Notes: generated by a model not told the origin, from the letters alone. A stretch of 64,000 nucleotides of DNA from Streptomyces sp. P9-A2 (GCF_036634175.1 NZ_JAZIFX010000001.1:3596001-3660000), one strand, 5' to 3'. Positions 49,952 through 59,753 are shown, numbered from the stretch's first letter. Numbers and translations are program-made.

Positions 49952-50466
49952 GCCGGGGCCGCACCGCCCGTCGCGCCGCCCGCCCCGCCGCCCGGGGCCC
50001 CGCTCAGCGAGCCCACCGCCGCGACCCGCACGCCCGCCCGGTGGCACACCCAGTGCGGGTCGGGGCCCAACTCCGGTTCCACCTCCAGCGCGTGCGGATC
50101 GTCGGAGCCGCACACCGGGCACAGCGGCCAGCGTCCGTACCGGTCCAGCAGGGCGTCCTGCACATCCTGGGCGACCAGGCCGGCCACGAACTCGGCACCC
50201 TGAGGCCACTGTTCGACCCACCAGCGGCGCTGTGTCACGGACTCCTCGACGAGTGAGACGACCTCCGCCCCGGCGACCTCGTGCGCGACCAGGTCGGCGA
50301 GCACGAGGGCGCGCGCCGCGTGCAGGGCCTGTTCCGAAGGACTGACGGGGCCGACGGGGCCGCCGTCGGGGCCGCCGTCGGGGCCGCCGTCGGGGCCGCC
50401 GTCGGGGCCGTCGTCGGGGCCGTCGTCGGGGCCGTCGGGGTCACCGGAGTCGTCGTGGGGGTGCAT
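49948..50466 (-). CDS. zinc-ribbon-like protein with Gly-Pro-Asp repeat N-terminus
   Basis: The 172-residue protein starts MHPHDDSGDPDGPDDGPDDG and continues with GPDGG repeats (encoded by 12-bp repeats at 50345-50450). The middle is helical (EQALHAARALVLADLVAHEV), and PLCPVCGSDDPHALEVEPEL with HWVCHRAG forms a CxxC...CxxH zinc-binding pattern. CACAAT is 6 nt before the ATG (leaderless). It is coupled to the DUF4031 gene. Function unknown; the pair may act together. Confidence 0.75.
   Translation of the reverse strand: MHPHDDSGDPDGPDDGPDDGPDGGPDGGPDGGPDGGPVGPVSPSEQALHAARALVLADLVAHEVAGAEVVSLVEESVTQRRWWVEQWPQGAEFVAGLVAQDVQDALLDRYGRWPLCPVCGSDDPHALEVEPELGPDPHWVCHRAGVRVAAVGSLSGAPGGGAGGATGGAAPA
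50345..50450. repeat. GGGGCCGTCGTC / GGGGCCGCCGTC 12-bp tandem repeat
   Basis: About nine 12-bp units, alternately GGGGCCGCCGTC and GGGGCCGTCGTC on the plus strand, encode the GPDG/GPDD repeat of the zinc-ribbon protein on the minus strand. Length changes here keep the frame. Confidence 0.8.
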
Positions 50467-50485
50467 GCCCCTATTGTGCGCACTC

Positions 50486-50549
50486 TTGACCACGCCACCG
50501 AAACGAAAATATCTTTCAACGGTGACCCAGGATGTGAAGGAAATTTTCG
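50486..50549 (+). promoter_or_regulatory. promoter and paired MurR/RpiR-type sites of the rpiR-murQ unit
   Basis: TTGACC at 50486-50491 and AAATAT at 50508-50513 (16-nt spacing) make a promoter whose start point falls next to GTG 50522. CGAAAATATCTTTCA (50504-50518) overlaps the -10 box. An inverted near-copy, TGAAGGAAATTTTCG (50535-50549, reverse complement CGAAAATTTCCTTCA), lies in the first codons; 13 of 15 positions agree. Confidence 0.6.
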
Positions 50550-51472
50550 CGGACCGGCGCCGCGCCGGCACCCCCGGCAATTCCGCTGCCGCCCCGCCCG
50601 CTCCCGCCGCCCTCGCGGCCAAGGTCCGTACGCTGGCGCCGTCGATGACCCGCTCCATGCAGCGGGTCGCCGAGGCCGTCGCGGACGACCCGGCCGGCTG
50701 CGCGGCCCTCACGGTCACCGGCCTCGCCGGACTCACCGGCACCAGCGAGGCCACCGTCGTCCGCACGGCCCGCCTGCTCGGCTATCCCGGCTACCGCGAC
50801 CTGCGCCTGGCCCTCGCCGGGCTCGCCGCCCAGCAGGAGTCGGGCCGGGCCCCCGCCATCACCACCGACATCGCGGTGGACGATCCCATCGCCGACGTCG
50901 TCGCGAAGCTCGCCCACGACGAGCGGCAGACCCTCGCCGACACGGCCGCCGCACTGGACACCGTCCAGCTCGGCGCGGCCGTCGCCGCCCTGGCCGGCGC
51001 CCGCCGGACGGACGTGTACGGCATCGGCGCCTCCGGTCTGGTCGCCCAGGACCTCACCCAGAAACTGCTGCGCATAGGGCTGATAGCCCACGCCCCCGGC
51101 GACCCGCACCTCGCCGTCACCAACGCGGTGCAGTTGCGCGCCGGTGACGTGGCCGTCGCCATCACGCACTCCGGTTCGACCGGCGACGTCATCGAACCGC
51201 TCCGGGTCGCCTTCGAGCGCGGGGCGACGACCATCGCGGTCACCGGCCGGCCGGACGGGCCCGTCACCCAGTACGCCGACCACGTACTGACCACGTCCAC
51301 GGCCCGCGAGAGCGAGCTGCGCCCGGCCGCGATGTCGTCCCGGACCAGTCAGCTCCTGGTGGTGGACTGCCTGTTCGTGGGGATCGCCCAGCGCACCTAC
51401 GAGTCGGCCGCCCCGGCCCTGTCCGCTTCCTACGAGGCACTGGCCCACCGGCACCGGAGCGGTTCCCGCTAG
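50522..51472 (+). CDS. MurR/RpiR-family transcriptional regulator
   Basis: The 316-residue protein VTQDVKEIFADRRRAGTPGN has an N-terminal RpiR-type helix-turn-helix (MTRSMQRVAEAVADDPAGCA, GLTGTSEATVVRTARLLGYP) and a C-terminal SIS sugar-phosphate domain (ARRTDVYGIGASGLVAQDLT, GDVAVAITHSGSTGDVIEPL, YADHVLTTSTARESELRPAA). SIS ligands of this branch are amino-sugar phosphates such as MurNAc-6-P. It is followed after 78 bp by murQ, which it should control. GTG 50522 sits almost at the predicted transcription start, so translation is probably leaderless. Confidence 0.9.
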   Translation: MTQDVKEIFADRRRAGTPGNSAAAPPAPAALAAKVRTLAPSMTRSMQRVAEAVADDPAGCAALTVTGLAGLTGTSEATVVRTARLLGYPGYRDLRLALAGLAAQQESGRAPAITTDIAVDDPIADVVAKLAHDERQTLADTAAALDTVQLGAAVAALAGARRTDVYGIGASGLVAQDLTQKLLRIGLIAHAPGDPHLAVTNAVQLRAGDVAVAITHSGSTGDVIEPLRVAFERGATTIAVTGRPDGPVTQYADHVLTTSTARESELRPAAMSSRTSQLLVVDCLFVGIAQRTYESAAPALSASYEALAHRHRSGSR

Positions 51473-51550
51473 CGGGCGGGGCTCCGGCCCCTCCCTTCAC
51501 ACCCCCTCACAGTTCCAGCACAGGCCAGAGACACCGGAGAGAACCGTTCC

Positions 51551-52492
51551 ATGACCCACACGTCCGAACCTCGTGGTCTCCGCGCGGAGTTGGAGACCCT
51601 GACCACCGAGGCGTTCCGTCCGGAGCTGGCGGACGTCGACCGGCTGCCCACCCTCGGCATCGCCCGGCTGATGAACGGCGAGGACGCCACCGTCGCCGCC
51701 GCCGTGGCCGAGCGGCTGCCCGCGATCGCCGCCGCGATCGACGCCATCGCCGACCGGATGGCCCGGGGCGGCCGGCTGGTCTACGCGGGCGCGGGCACCG
51801 CCGGCCGGCTGGGCGTCCTGGACGCCTCCGAGTGCCCGCCGACCTTCAACACCGACCCGGGCCAGGTCGTCGGCCTGATCGCGGGTGGCCCGGGTGCCCT
51901 GGTCACCTCGGTCGAGGGCGCCGAGGACTCCGCGGAGCTGGCCGCGGCCGACCTGGACGCGCTGGCGTTGACCGCCGACGACACGGTGGTCGGCGTCTCC
52001 GCCTCCGGGCGCACGCCGTACGCCGTCGGCGCCGTCACGCACGCCCGCGCGCGGGGCGCCCTGACGGTGGGCCTCGCCTGCAACGCGGGCAGCCCGCTCA
52101 CCGCCGCGGCCGATCACGGCATCGAGGTGGTCGTCGGCCCGGAGCTGCTGACCGGCTCCACCCGCCTCAAGGCCGGCACCGCCCAGAAGCTCGTCCTCAA
52201 CATGCTCTCGACGATCACGATGATCCGGCTGGGCAAGACGTACGGGAACCTGATGGTCGACGTGCGCGCCTCCAACGAGAAGCTGCGCGCCCGCTCCCGC
52301 CGGATCGTCGCCCTCGCGACGGGGGCGGCGGACACCGACGTCGAGCGTGCCCTGGCCGCCACGGACGGCGAGGTGAAGAACGCCGTCCTGGTCCTGCTGG
52401 CCGACGTGGACGGCCCGACCGCGGCCCACCTCCTCACCGAGTCCCACGGCCACCTGCGCGCGGCGCTGGCGGCAGCGGCGGGCCGGCCGTGA
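51551..52492 (+). CDS. murQ: N-acetylmuramic acid 6-phosphate etherase
   Basis: The 313-residue protein MTHTSEPRGLRAELETLTTE is a MurQ SIS-domain enzyme: GGRLVYAGAGTAGRLGVLDA, CPPTFNTDPGQVVGLIAGG, EGAEDSAELAAADL (catalytic Glu region), VVGVSASGRTPYAVGAV and KLVLNMLSTITMIRLGKTYG. MurQ cleaves the lactyl ether of MurNAc-6-P to GlcNAc-6-P and D-lactate in cell-wall recycling. GGAGAG 8 nt upstream supports the ATG. It forms an operon with the RpiR-type regulator and perhaps the downstream conserved protein. Confidence 0.95.
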   Translation: MTHTSEPRGLRAELETLTTEAFRPELADVDRLPTLGIARLMNGEDATVAAAVAERLPAIAAAIDAIADRMARGGRLVYAGAGTAGRLGVLDASECPPTFNTDPGQVVGLIAGGPGALVTSVEGAEDSAELAAADLDALALTADDTVVGVSASGRTPYAVGAVTHARARGALTVGLACNAGSPLTAAADHGIEVVVGPELLTGSTRLKAGTAQKLVLNMLSTITMIRLGKTYGNLMVDVRASNEKLRARSRRIVALATGAADTDVERALAATDGEVKNAVLVLLADVDGPTAAHLLTESHGHLRAALAAAAGRP

Positions 52493-52537
52493 CGGCTGGG
52501 ACACTGGACCCACCCCTCACCCACGGAGACGAACGAC

Positions 52538-53107
52538 ATGAACCACGCGCAGCTCACCGCCCTGGGCCGCGCCCTGCGCGTCCTCGGCGAGCACGGCGAG
52601 GCCCTGGCAGGTGACACCCCGGACGCCAAACTGCACGAGGTCCGGGCGGACCTGAAGCGCGCGCTGGACCGGCTGGAGGAGAGCGTCAGCACGGCCGTGC
52701 CCAGTACGCGCTGCCCCGAGCACCCCACCGGCCCGGTCGACGAGAGCGCCCCCGACCTGTGCCTGCTGTGCGAGACCCGGCGGCGTACGGCCCGCCGCGC
52801 CGAGTTCAACGGGCCGGCGCACCGGCAGTCGTCCACCGGGCCCGTCCCGTCCCGGTACGGAATGCACGGCGACCGCCCCCAGCCCCAGCAGCGCTGGCTG
52901 CCGGAGCTGTGGAACGGCCGGGCGTGGCAGTTGTGCGGCACCCCGCGCCGCGACCGCCGCGAGGCCGAACTGTTCATCGCGGCCGAGCTGCGCGGGCCCC
53001 GGTCCGCCATGGCGTACCGGCTGGTGCTCGAGTTCACCGACTACGAGGTACTGCGCGTGTGGGGTACCCCGGCACGGACCGGCAGCGAACCGACGGGGAG
53101 TCTGTGA
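52538..53107 (+). CDS. conserved protein downstream of murQ
   Basis: The 189-residue protein MNHAQLTALGRALRVLGEHG begins with two helices (DAKLHEVRADLKRALDRLEE), then a possible metal knuckle (RCPEHPTGP and LCLLCETRRR) and a basic C-terminal part with WRLP-type pattern (QRWLPELWNGRAWQLCGTPR, AYRLVLEFTDYEVLRVWG). No family or function is recognised. GGAGACG lies 9 nt upstream of the ATG. It follows murQ by 45 bp and is likely in the same transcript. An 8-bp unit, GTGACGCC, repeats about four times after its stop (53105-53140). Confidence 0.72.
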   Translation: MNHAQLTALGRALRVLGEHGEALAGDTPDAKLHEVRADLKRALDRLEESVSTAVPSTRCPEHPTGPVDESAPDLCLLCETRRRTARRAEFNGPAHRQSSTGPVPSRYGMHGDRPQPQQRWLPELWNGRAWQLCGTPRRDRREAELFIAAELRGPRSAMAYRLVLEFTDYEVLRVWGTPARTGSEPTGSL

Positions 53108-53156
53108 CGCCGTGACACCGTGACGCCGTGACGCCGTGCCCCTGCCTGCCCTGCGA

Positions 53157-54680
53157 CTACGCCTTGGCGGCCGGAACCCCGGCGGACTCGGCGGACGCGG
53201 CGGACGCGGTCCCCGCCCCGGTCGAGTTCTCCGCGCTCTTCGCACGCGCCACGGTCGGCCCCTCCGGGTGCCGGCGCGGAATGAAGGCCGCTACGACGAA
53301 CCCGACGAGCGCGGCACCCGAGCCGAGCGCCAGCACCGTGCGGAAGGCGTCCTCGGACGGCACCGCGAACGCACCGAGCCGCGTGGTCATCTGGGCCAGG
53401 ACGACACCGGCGACGGCGCTGGCGACGGACGTGCCCAGGGACCGCATCAGGGTGTTGAGGCTGTTCGCCGAGCCCGTCTCGGAGGCGGGCACGGCGCCCA
53501 TGATGAGCGCGGGCATCGCCCCGTAGCAGAAGCCGATACCGGCGCCGATGACACAGGACGCCAGCACGAAGTGCCACACCTCGGCCATGAGGACGACGTT
53601 CAGCCCGTAGCCCGCGGAGACGATCAGGGCGCCGATCATCAGCGTCACCTTCGGCCCCTTGGCGCGGGAGACGAGTGCGGAGACCGGGGCCAACGCCATC
53701 ATCACCAGGCCGGACGGGGCCATGACCAGACCGGCCGTCAGCAGTGACTTGCCCAGGCCGTAGCCGGTCTGCTCCGGCAGCTGGAGCAGCTGCGGGATGA
53801 CCAGGGACATGGAGAACATCGCGAAGCCGATCGCCACCGAGGCGGCGTTGGTCACCAGTACCTGGGGGCGGGCCGAGACCCGCAGGTCCACCAGCGGCTC
53901 GGTGACGCGCAGCTCGTAGAAGCCCCAGGCCGCCAGGATGACGACGGCCGCCGCGAACAGGCCGAGCGTGGTGCCGCTCCCCCAGCCCCAGTCGGCACCC
54001 TTGGAGATCGCGAGCAGCAGGCACATCAGGCCGGCCGCCATCCCGATCGCGCCGGGCACGTCGAACCGGCCGCCGGTGCGCACCTTCGACTCCGGTACGA
54101 GGGCGAACACCAGGGCCAGCGCGACGACACCGAGGGCGGCCGAGACCCAGAACAGCGCGTGCCAGTCGAAGTTGTCGGCGATGAGCGCGGCGGCGGGCAG
54201 GCCTAGGGCGCCGCCGACGCCGAGCGAGGCGCTGATCACCGCGGTCGCCGATCCCAGCCGCTCGGCGGGGAGTTCGTCGCGCAGGATGCTGATGCCGAGC
54301 GGGATCACACCGGACGCGAGGCCCTGCAGGGCGCGGCCGACGATCATCGGGGTCAGGCTGTCGCTGAGTCCGGCGACCACGGAGCCGATGATCAGCATGC
54401 TCATGCTGAGCAGGAGCATGCGCCGCTTGCCGTACATGTCGCCGAGGCGCCCCATGACCGGTGTCGCGACGGCCGCGGCGAGCAGCGTCGCGGTGATGGC
54501 CCAGGCGGTGTCCGACGCCGAGGCGTTCAGGTACGCCGGCAGCTGTCCCACGATCGGGATGACCAGCGTCTGCATCAGCGAGACGACGATGCCGCCGAAG
54601 GCCAGTACGGCGACCACGGCGTTGGGTTCGGGCGGCGCGGATTCCCCGGCCGCGGCGGGCCGGGTGGGTGCGTCGGACAT
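53157..54680 (-). CDS. MFS drug-type exporter (EmrB/QacA, DHA2-like)
   Basis: The 507-residue membrane protein starts MSDAPTRPAAAGESAPPEPN and has about 14 hydrophobic segments with DHA2 marks: AWAITATLLAAAVATPVMGR, LGDMYGKRRMLLLSMSMLII and GRALQGLASGVIPLGISILR. These export drugs or metabolites by proton antiport. GGAGAG upstream of ATG 54680 supports the start. It has no adjacent regulator gene, although its promoter region contains phased TTAA boxes. Confidence 0.88.
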   Translation of the reverse strand: MSDAPTRPAAAGESAPPEPNAVVAVLAFGGIVVSLMQTLVIPIVGQLPAYLNASASDTAWAITATLLAAAVATPVMGRLGDMYGKRRMLLLSMSMLIIGSVVAGLSDSLTPMIVGRALQGLASGVIPLGISILRDELPAERLGSATAVISASLGVGGALGLPAAALIADNFDWHALFWVSAALGVVALALVFALVPESKVRTGGRFDVPGAIGMAAGLMCLLLAISKGADWGWGSGTTLGLFAAAVVILAAWGFYELRVTEPLVDLRVSARPQVLVTNAASVAIGFAMFSMSLVIPQLLQLPEQTGYGLGKSLLTAGLVMAPSGLVMMALAPVSALVSRAKGPKVTLMIGALIVSAGYGLNVVLMAEVWHFVLASCVIGAGIGFCYGAMPALIMGAVPASETGSANSLNTLMRSLGTSVASAVAGVVLAQMTTRLGAFAVPSEDAFRTVLALGSGAALVGFVVAAFIPRRHPEGPTVARAKSAENSTGAGTASAASAESAGVPAAKA

Positions 54681-54735
54681 CAGGGAGCTCTCCGTCGTGG
54701 CTCAGTTCTCATTGACTTGGGCAACTTTATAGAGG

Positions 54736-54757
54736 TTAATTGAGTTAAGCAAGTTAA
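54736..54757. promoter_or_regulatory. three phased TTAA boxes upstream of the DHA2 exporter
   Basis: TTAA occurs at 54736, 54745 and 54754, exactly 9 bp apart, within TTAATTGAG, TTAAGCAAG and TTAATGTGG. This is the only AT-rich patch before the MFS gene (56-77 bp upstream of its ATG) and may combine -10 region and repressor site. Confidence 0.45.
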
Positions 54758-54912
54758 TGTGGCGGGGTCTTTTACTGGGCCTTGTCGCCACCTAACGGAC
54801 ACCCGAAACGGACAATCGGAGCGAACCCGAGGCAGACCCGGGGCAGGCCCGGAGCAGCCCGGAGGCCGAGGCGGGAGCCGCGCAGAGGGCCGCGCAGGGG
54901 CCGGAAACAGGA

Positions 54913-54958
54913 AGGAGCCCGGCGTGCGTGTCCCGTGGGACACGCACGCCGGGCTCCT
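54913..54958. terminator. 22-bp perfect hairpin
   Basis: AGGAGCCCGGCGTGCGTGTC-type sequence at 54913-54934 pairs completely with 54937-54958, with a 2-nt loop. It lies downstream of the Old Yellow Enzyme gene (minus strand) and should terminate it before the divergent-oriented MFS promoter. Confidence 0.75.
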
Positions 54959-54986
54959 CCACCTCCGGAGCTCCCCCGCCTCCGGG

Positions 54987-55022
54987 ACTCGGCTCGGCTC
55001 GGCTCAGTTCAGTTCAGTTCAG
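54987..55022. repeat. 5-bp microsatellite at the end of the Old Yellow Enzyme gene
   Basis: CGGCT repeats three times and CAGTT four times on the plus strand. The stop codon of the gene (TGA, minus strand) is the first of the ACTGA units, so expansion of this tract lies just outside the coding frame. Confidence 0.6.
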
Positions 55023-56150
55023 CGTCTTGAGCGACGCCGCGTCGTACGACGCGATCTCGTCGATGCGTCCGCCGAGGACCTTCGCCGCCCATTGCGGGTC
55101 CTGGAGCACCGAGCGGCCCACCGCGACGAGGTCGAACTCGTCGCGCTCCAGCCGGTCGAGGAGATTGTCGAGACTGCGGAGCTCCGCGCCCCGGCCCTGG
55201 AACGCCTCCATGAACTCCCCGTTCAGGCCGACCGAACCGACCGTGATGGCGGGCCTGCCGGTCAGTTTCTTCGCCCAGCCGGCCAGGTTCATCTCCGAGC
55301 CCTCGAACTCCGGGAGCCAGTAACGGCGGGTGGAGGCGTGGAAGGCGTCGACACCGGCCGCCACGAGCGGGGCGAGGATCGCCTCCAGCTCCCCGGGGGT
55401 CTCGGCGAGGCGGGCGTCGTAGGCGTCCTGCTTCCACTGCGAGAAGCGGAAGATGACGGGGAACGCGGGCGAGACCCGCTCGCGGACCGCCGCGACGACG
55501 TCCGCGGCGAACTTCGTCCGCGCCACCGGGTCGCCGCCGTAGGCGTCGGTACGGCGGTTGGTGCCCGCCCACAGGAACTGGTCGATGAGGTAACCGTGGG
55601 CGCCGTGCAGTTCGACGCCGTCGAAGCCGATGCGCTCGGCGTCCGCGGCGGCCTGCGCGAACGCGCCGACCACGTCGTCGATGTCGGCCCGCGTCATCGC
55701 CTTGCCCGTGCCCTCGGTGCCGTCCGTGCGCACGCCGGACGGGCCGATCGCCGGGGCGTCCGGATACGGTGCCTGCCCCTGCTCCCGGACCATGCCGATG
55801 TGCCAGAGCTGCGGCACGATCGTGCCGCCCGCCGCGTGCACCGCGTCGGCGACCTTCGCCCAGCCGGCCAGCTGCTCCTCCCCGTGGAACCGCGGCACCC
55901 GGTCACTGAGACCGGCCGACTCGTGCCCCACGTACGTGCCCTCGGTGACGATCAGCCCCACACCGGCGGCGGCCCGCCGGGCGTAGTACGACACCACGTC
56001 CTCGCCGGGAACGCCGCCCGGGGAGAACATGCGGGTCATCGGCGCCATCGCGATGCGGTTCGGGACGGTCAGGCCGTTGATCACGGTCGGACGGGAGAGC
56101 AACGCGGCGGCTCGGGCGGCGGTCTCCGTGGCGGTGACGGTCACGGGCAC
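55014..56150 (-). CDS. Old Yellow Enzyme-family NADH:flavin oxidoreductase
   Basis: The 378-residue FMN TIM barrel shows AMAPMTRMFSPGGVPGEDVV, GLIVTEGTYVGHESAGLSDR, IVPQLWHIGMVREQG, GFDGVELHGAHGYLIDQFLW (with the His/His or His/Asn pair of the substrate site) and FDLVAVGRSVLQDPQWA. Such enzymes reduce activated C=C bonds or nitro esters with NAD(P)H. GTG 56150 has GAGGAG 7 nt upstream; GTG 56144 is an alternative. Palindromic elements at 56171-56205 suggest TetR-type control, but no regulator is adjacent. Confidence 0.9.
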   Translation of the reverse strand: MPVTVTATETAARAAALLSRPTVINGLTVPNRIAMAPMTRMFSPGGVPGEDVVSYYARRAAAGVGLIVTEGTYVGHESAGLSDRVPRFHGEEQLAGWAKVADAVHAAGGTIVPQLWHIGMVREQGQAPYPDAPAIGPSGVRTDGTEGTGKAMTRADIDDVVGAFAQAAADAERIGFDGVELHGAHGYLIDQFLWAGTNRRTDAYGGDPVARTKFAADVVAAVRERVSPAFPVIFRFSQWKQDAYDARLAETPGELEAILAPLVAAGVDAFHASTRRYWLPEFEGSEMNLAGWAKKLTGRPAITVGSVGLNGEFMEAFQGRGAELRSLDNLLDRLERDEFDLVAVGRSVLQDPQWAAKVLGGRIDEIASYDAASLKTLN

Positions 56151-56170
56151 GTGGGGGCTCCTCGCTGTAT

Positions 56171-56205
56171 ATACCAGTCAGTATGTGCACGTGCATTAAA
56201 TGCAC
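56171..56205. promoter_or_regulatory. palindromes upstream of the Old Yellow Enzyme gene
   Basis: ATACCAGTCAGTAT (56171-56184) has ATAC/GTAT arms like a TetR-family site, and GTGCATTAAATGCAC (56191-56205) is a perfect 6-3-6 palindrome. They lie 21-55 bp before the start codon, where the promoter should be. The rest of the gap up to groEL (56206-56414) has no gene. Confidence 0.5.
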
Positions 56206-56414
56206 ACCTGCACCAACCGGCGACAGCGAAGAGGCATTCCGCCCACCCCTCCCGACCGGGCGTGACCCCGGTCACACCCACCCGCGGACCGGCCCGCCCG
56301 TCATCCGACCGAACCCCGGAGCCCCCGAGGCTCGAACCCCGACACCCGAGCCCTCTTTTCAAGGAATGGGTGGAGGGTCCCACCCCGCCCTCCCGCCCCG
56401 CATGTTGAAAAAGC

Positions 56415-56458
56415 CCGAGGGCGGCACCCCCTGTCTGAACAGGAAGTGCCGCCCTCGG
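56415..56458 (-). terminator. rho-independent terminator of groEL
   Basis: CCGAGGGCGGCAC (56415-56427) pairs with GTGCCGCCCTCGG (56446-56458); an inner CCTGT/ACAGG pair extends the stem. On the minus strand it is followed by GCTTTTTC, a proper T tract, 38 nt after the groEL stop. Confidence 0.9.
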
Positions 56459-56496
56459 TACCGACGGACCGGGTCCGAACCTGAGGTGAGTCAGGC

Positions 56497-58310
<1,814 letters not shown>

Positions 58311-58581
58311 CGCCTTCGAGGATCGGCGGGCGACTCAGCCACCCGCGAACACCCCGGCCAAGACGGACGGCGCGACGAATCAGGGCAGGAGACAGGGACG
58401 GAGGCAAGGGCTGAGCAGGGACGGAAGCAGAGGCGGGGGAAGAGGCGGCGTCGGAAGCGGAGGGGCGGGCACGTCCTGACCTCCGGCCGACCTCCGGGCC
58501 GAGCCACGGGGCGGGGCGCGGGCCGAGCCACGGGGCGGGGCGGGGCGAGCCGCGGGGCCCGGGGCCGGCCCCGGGCAAGGC

Positions 58582-58627
58582 GAAGGGCTCGCGCCCCCGG
58601 GGCGAACCCCGGAGACACGAGCCCTTC
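58582..58627 (-). terminator. hairpin after the cold-shock gene
   Basis: GAAGGGCTCG (58582-58591) pairs with CGAGCCCTTC (58618-58627), with a GC-rich inner loop containing CCCCGGGG. It lies 37 nt beyond the stop of the minus-strand csp gene. Just beyond it (58496-58560) the phrase GGGCCGAGCCACGGGGCGGG is repeated twice; no gene lies in 58311-58581. Confidence 0.65.
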
Positions 58628-58664
58628 ACTGGCAGGAAAATTCTTGTGGTTGCCGGTAACGCGT

Positions 58665-58868
58665 TCAGGCGGTGACGCGAACCATGTCGGCCTGTGGGCC
58701 CTTCTGGCCCTGCGAGATCTCGAATTCGACCCGCTGACCCTCTTCAAGGGTGCGGTAGCCGTCCATCTGGATCGCGCTGTAGTGGACGAAAACATCCGCA
58801 CCACCGTCGACCGCGATGAAGCCGTATCCCTTCTCCGCGTTGAACCACTTGACGGTGCCCTGAGCCAT
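58665..58868 (-). CDS. cold-shock protein (CspA family)
   Basis: The 67-residue protein [20 protein letters not shown] is a complete cold-shock domain: RNP1 [12 protein letters not shown]2 DVFVHYSAI and the ending GPQADMVRV. It binds single-stranded RNA/DNA and acts as an RNA chaperone. Length is exactly that of classical Csp. ATG 58868 is preceded by a GGGG-rich ribosome site (AGTTAGG). Its leader of more than 150 nt includes a long-range inverted repeat (59015-59072). Confidence 0.95.
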   Translation of the reverse strand: MAQGTVKWFNAEKGYGFIAVDGGADVFVHYSAIQMDGYRTLEEGQRVEFEISQGQKGPQADMVRVTA

Positions 58869-59014
58869 GCCTAACTCCCCTATTACTGGCCCTTGCACAG
58901 ATCCGCACTTCGCGGATCCGGGTCAGACCTCACTCCCCAAACGGTTGGGGGCGTGCGCCGGAACGCGTCGACCGCGGCTGAATGTATCTGCCCAACTGCC
59001 CTCTGCAACAGGTC

Positions 59015-59072
59015 AATCGGACGAGAAATCTCGACGACGCCGGTCCGGAATATGACGGCAGTTCGTCCGATT
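59015..59072. promoter_or_regulatory. 10-bp inverted repeat in the csp upstream region
   Basis: AATCGGACGA (59015-59024) and TCGTCCGATT (59063-59072) are exact complements 38 nt apart; CGAGAAATCTCG (59022-59033) lies inside. On the minus strand this is 147-204 nt upstream of the csp start, so it may fold in a long 5' leader. The remaining 58869-59222 region carries no gene. Confidence 0.5.
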
Positions 59073-59222
59073 CCAGGGCAAGCCAGACCGGACAAACACC
59101 ACAAAAGCCGCAGAAGGGGCCCAGACTTTGGCTATATCCAGTCGGGCGGGCGGCAGGAATTAATGGTTCCCGATGGGGAAATCGAGGCCGTGTTCCCCGA
59201 CTCTATCGTGTTCAATCCAACG

Positions 59223-59261
59223 GAATGGCCCCCTCCGCTTCTCTCGCGGAGGGGGCCATTC
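59223..59261 (-). terminator. terminator of the moaD/cysO-like gene
   Basis: GAATGGCCCCCTCCGC (59223-59238) pairs fully with 59246-59261 (16-bp stem, 7-nt loop), 39 nt after the stop of the gene. Confidence 0.85.
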
Positions 59262-59299
59262 GATGAACGCTCAGTAATTCCGATTACCGATGGTAATGA

Positions 59300-59575
59300 T
59301 CAGCCGCCGGCGACGGCCGGGATGATCGACACGCCCGCACCGTCCGGGGTCGCGGTCTGCAGGCCCTGCTCGAAGCGGACGTCGTCGTCGTTGACGTAGA
59401 CGTTGACGAAGCGGCGCAGCTTGCCCTGGTCGTCGAGGACCCGGGCGGCGATCCCGGCGTGGCTCTTCTCCAGGTCGGCGATGACGTCGGCGAGAGTGGC
59501 GCCCTCGGCGCCGACCTCGGCCCTGCCACCGGTGTAGGTGCGCAGGATGGTGGGGATGCGAACGGTCACGCTCAT
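59300..59575 (-). CDS. MoaD/ThiS-family ubiquitin-like sulfur carrier (CysO-like)
   Basis: The 91-residue protein MSVTVRIPTILRTYTGGRAE has a beta-grasp fold with FVNVYVNDDDVRF and ends in VAGG, the Gly-Gly tail needed for thiocarboxylate formation. In mycobacteria the equivalent CysO carries sulfur to CysM for cysteine synthesis; here it stands next to threonine synthase, a conserved Streptomyces pairing. The two genes share direction but a 14-bp terminator hairpin separates them. Function as CysO is inferred. Confidence 0.82.
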   Translation of the reverse strand: MSVTVRIPTILRTYTGGRAEVGAEGATLADVIADLEKSHAGIAARVLDDQGKLRRFVNVYVNDDDVRFEQGLQTATPDGAGVSIIPAVAGG

Positions 59576-59721
59576 GCGTCTTGACCTCCGGTCACGATGA
59601 GATTACTTTGCGTGTCGACCGCCGGGTCGGCGGTTCCGGCCTGTGGAGCAGATGCAAGACCTCGGCCCGGGATGCCCCGGGGCAGTCGGCCGTGCAGCGG
59701 GAAACCCGGTGGGCGACCGCC

Positions 59722-59753
59722 GTCCTCCTCCTCGGGGCTCCGAGGAGGAGGAC
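59722..59753 (-). terminator. terminator after thrC
   Basis: GTCCTCCTCCTCGG (59722-59735) pairs with CCGAGGAGGAGGAC (59740-59753) over a 4-nt loop, 29 nt past the thrC stop. A 10-bp unit, GAGGTCAGGC, is repeated about four times between it and the stop (59758-59790). Confidence 0.85.

Noticed and set aside
56300..56360. tRNA gene suggested by a GGGTTCGAGCC-like stretch on the minus strand
   Set aside because: The flanking bases cannot form a TpsiC stem, and no acceptor or anticodon arm was found.
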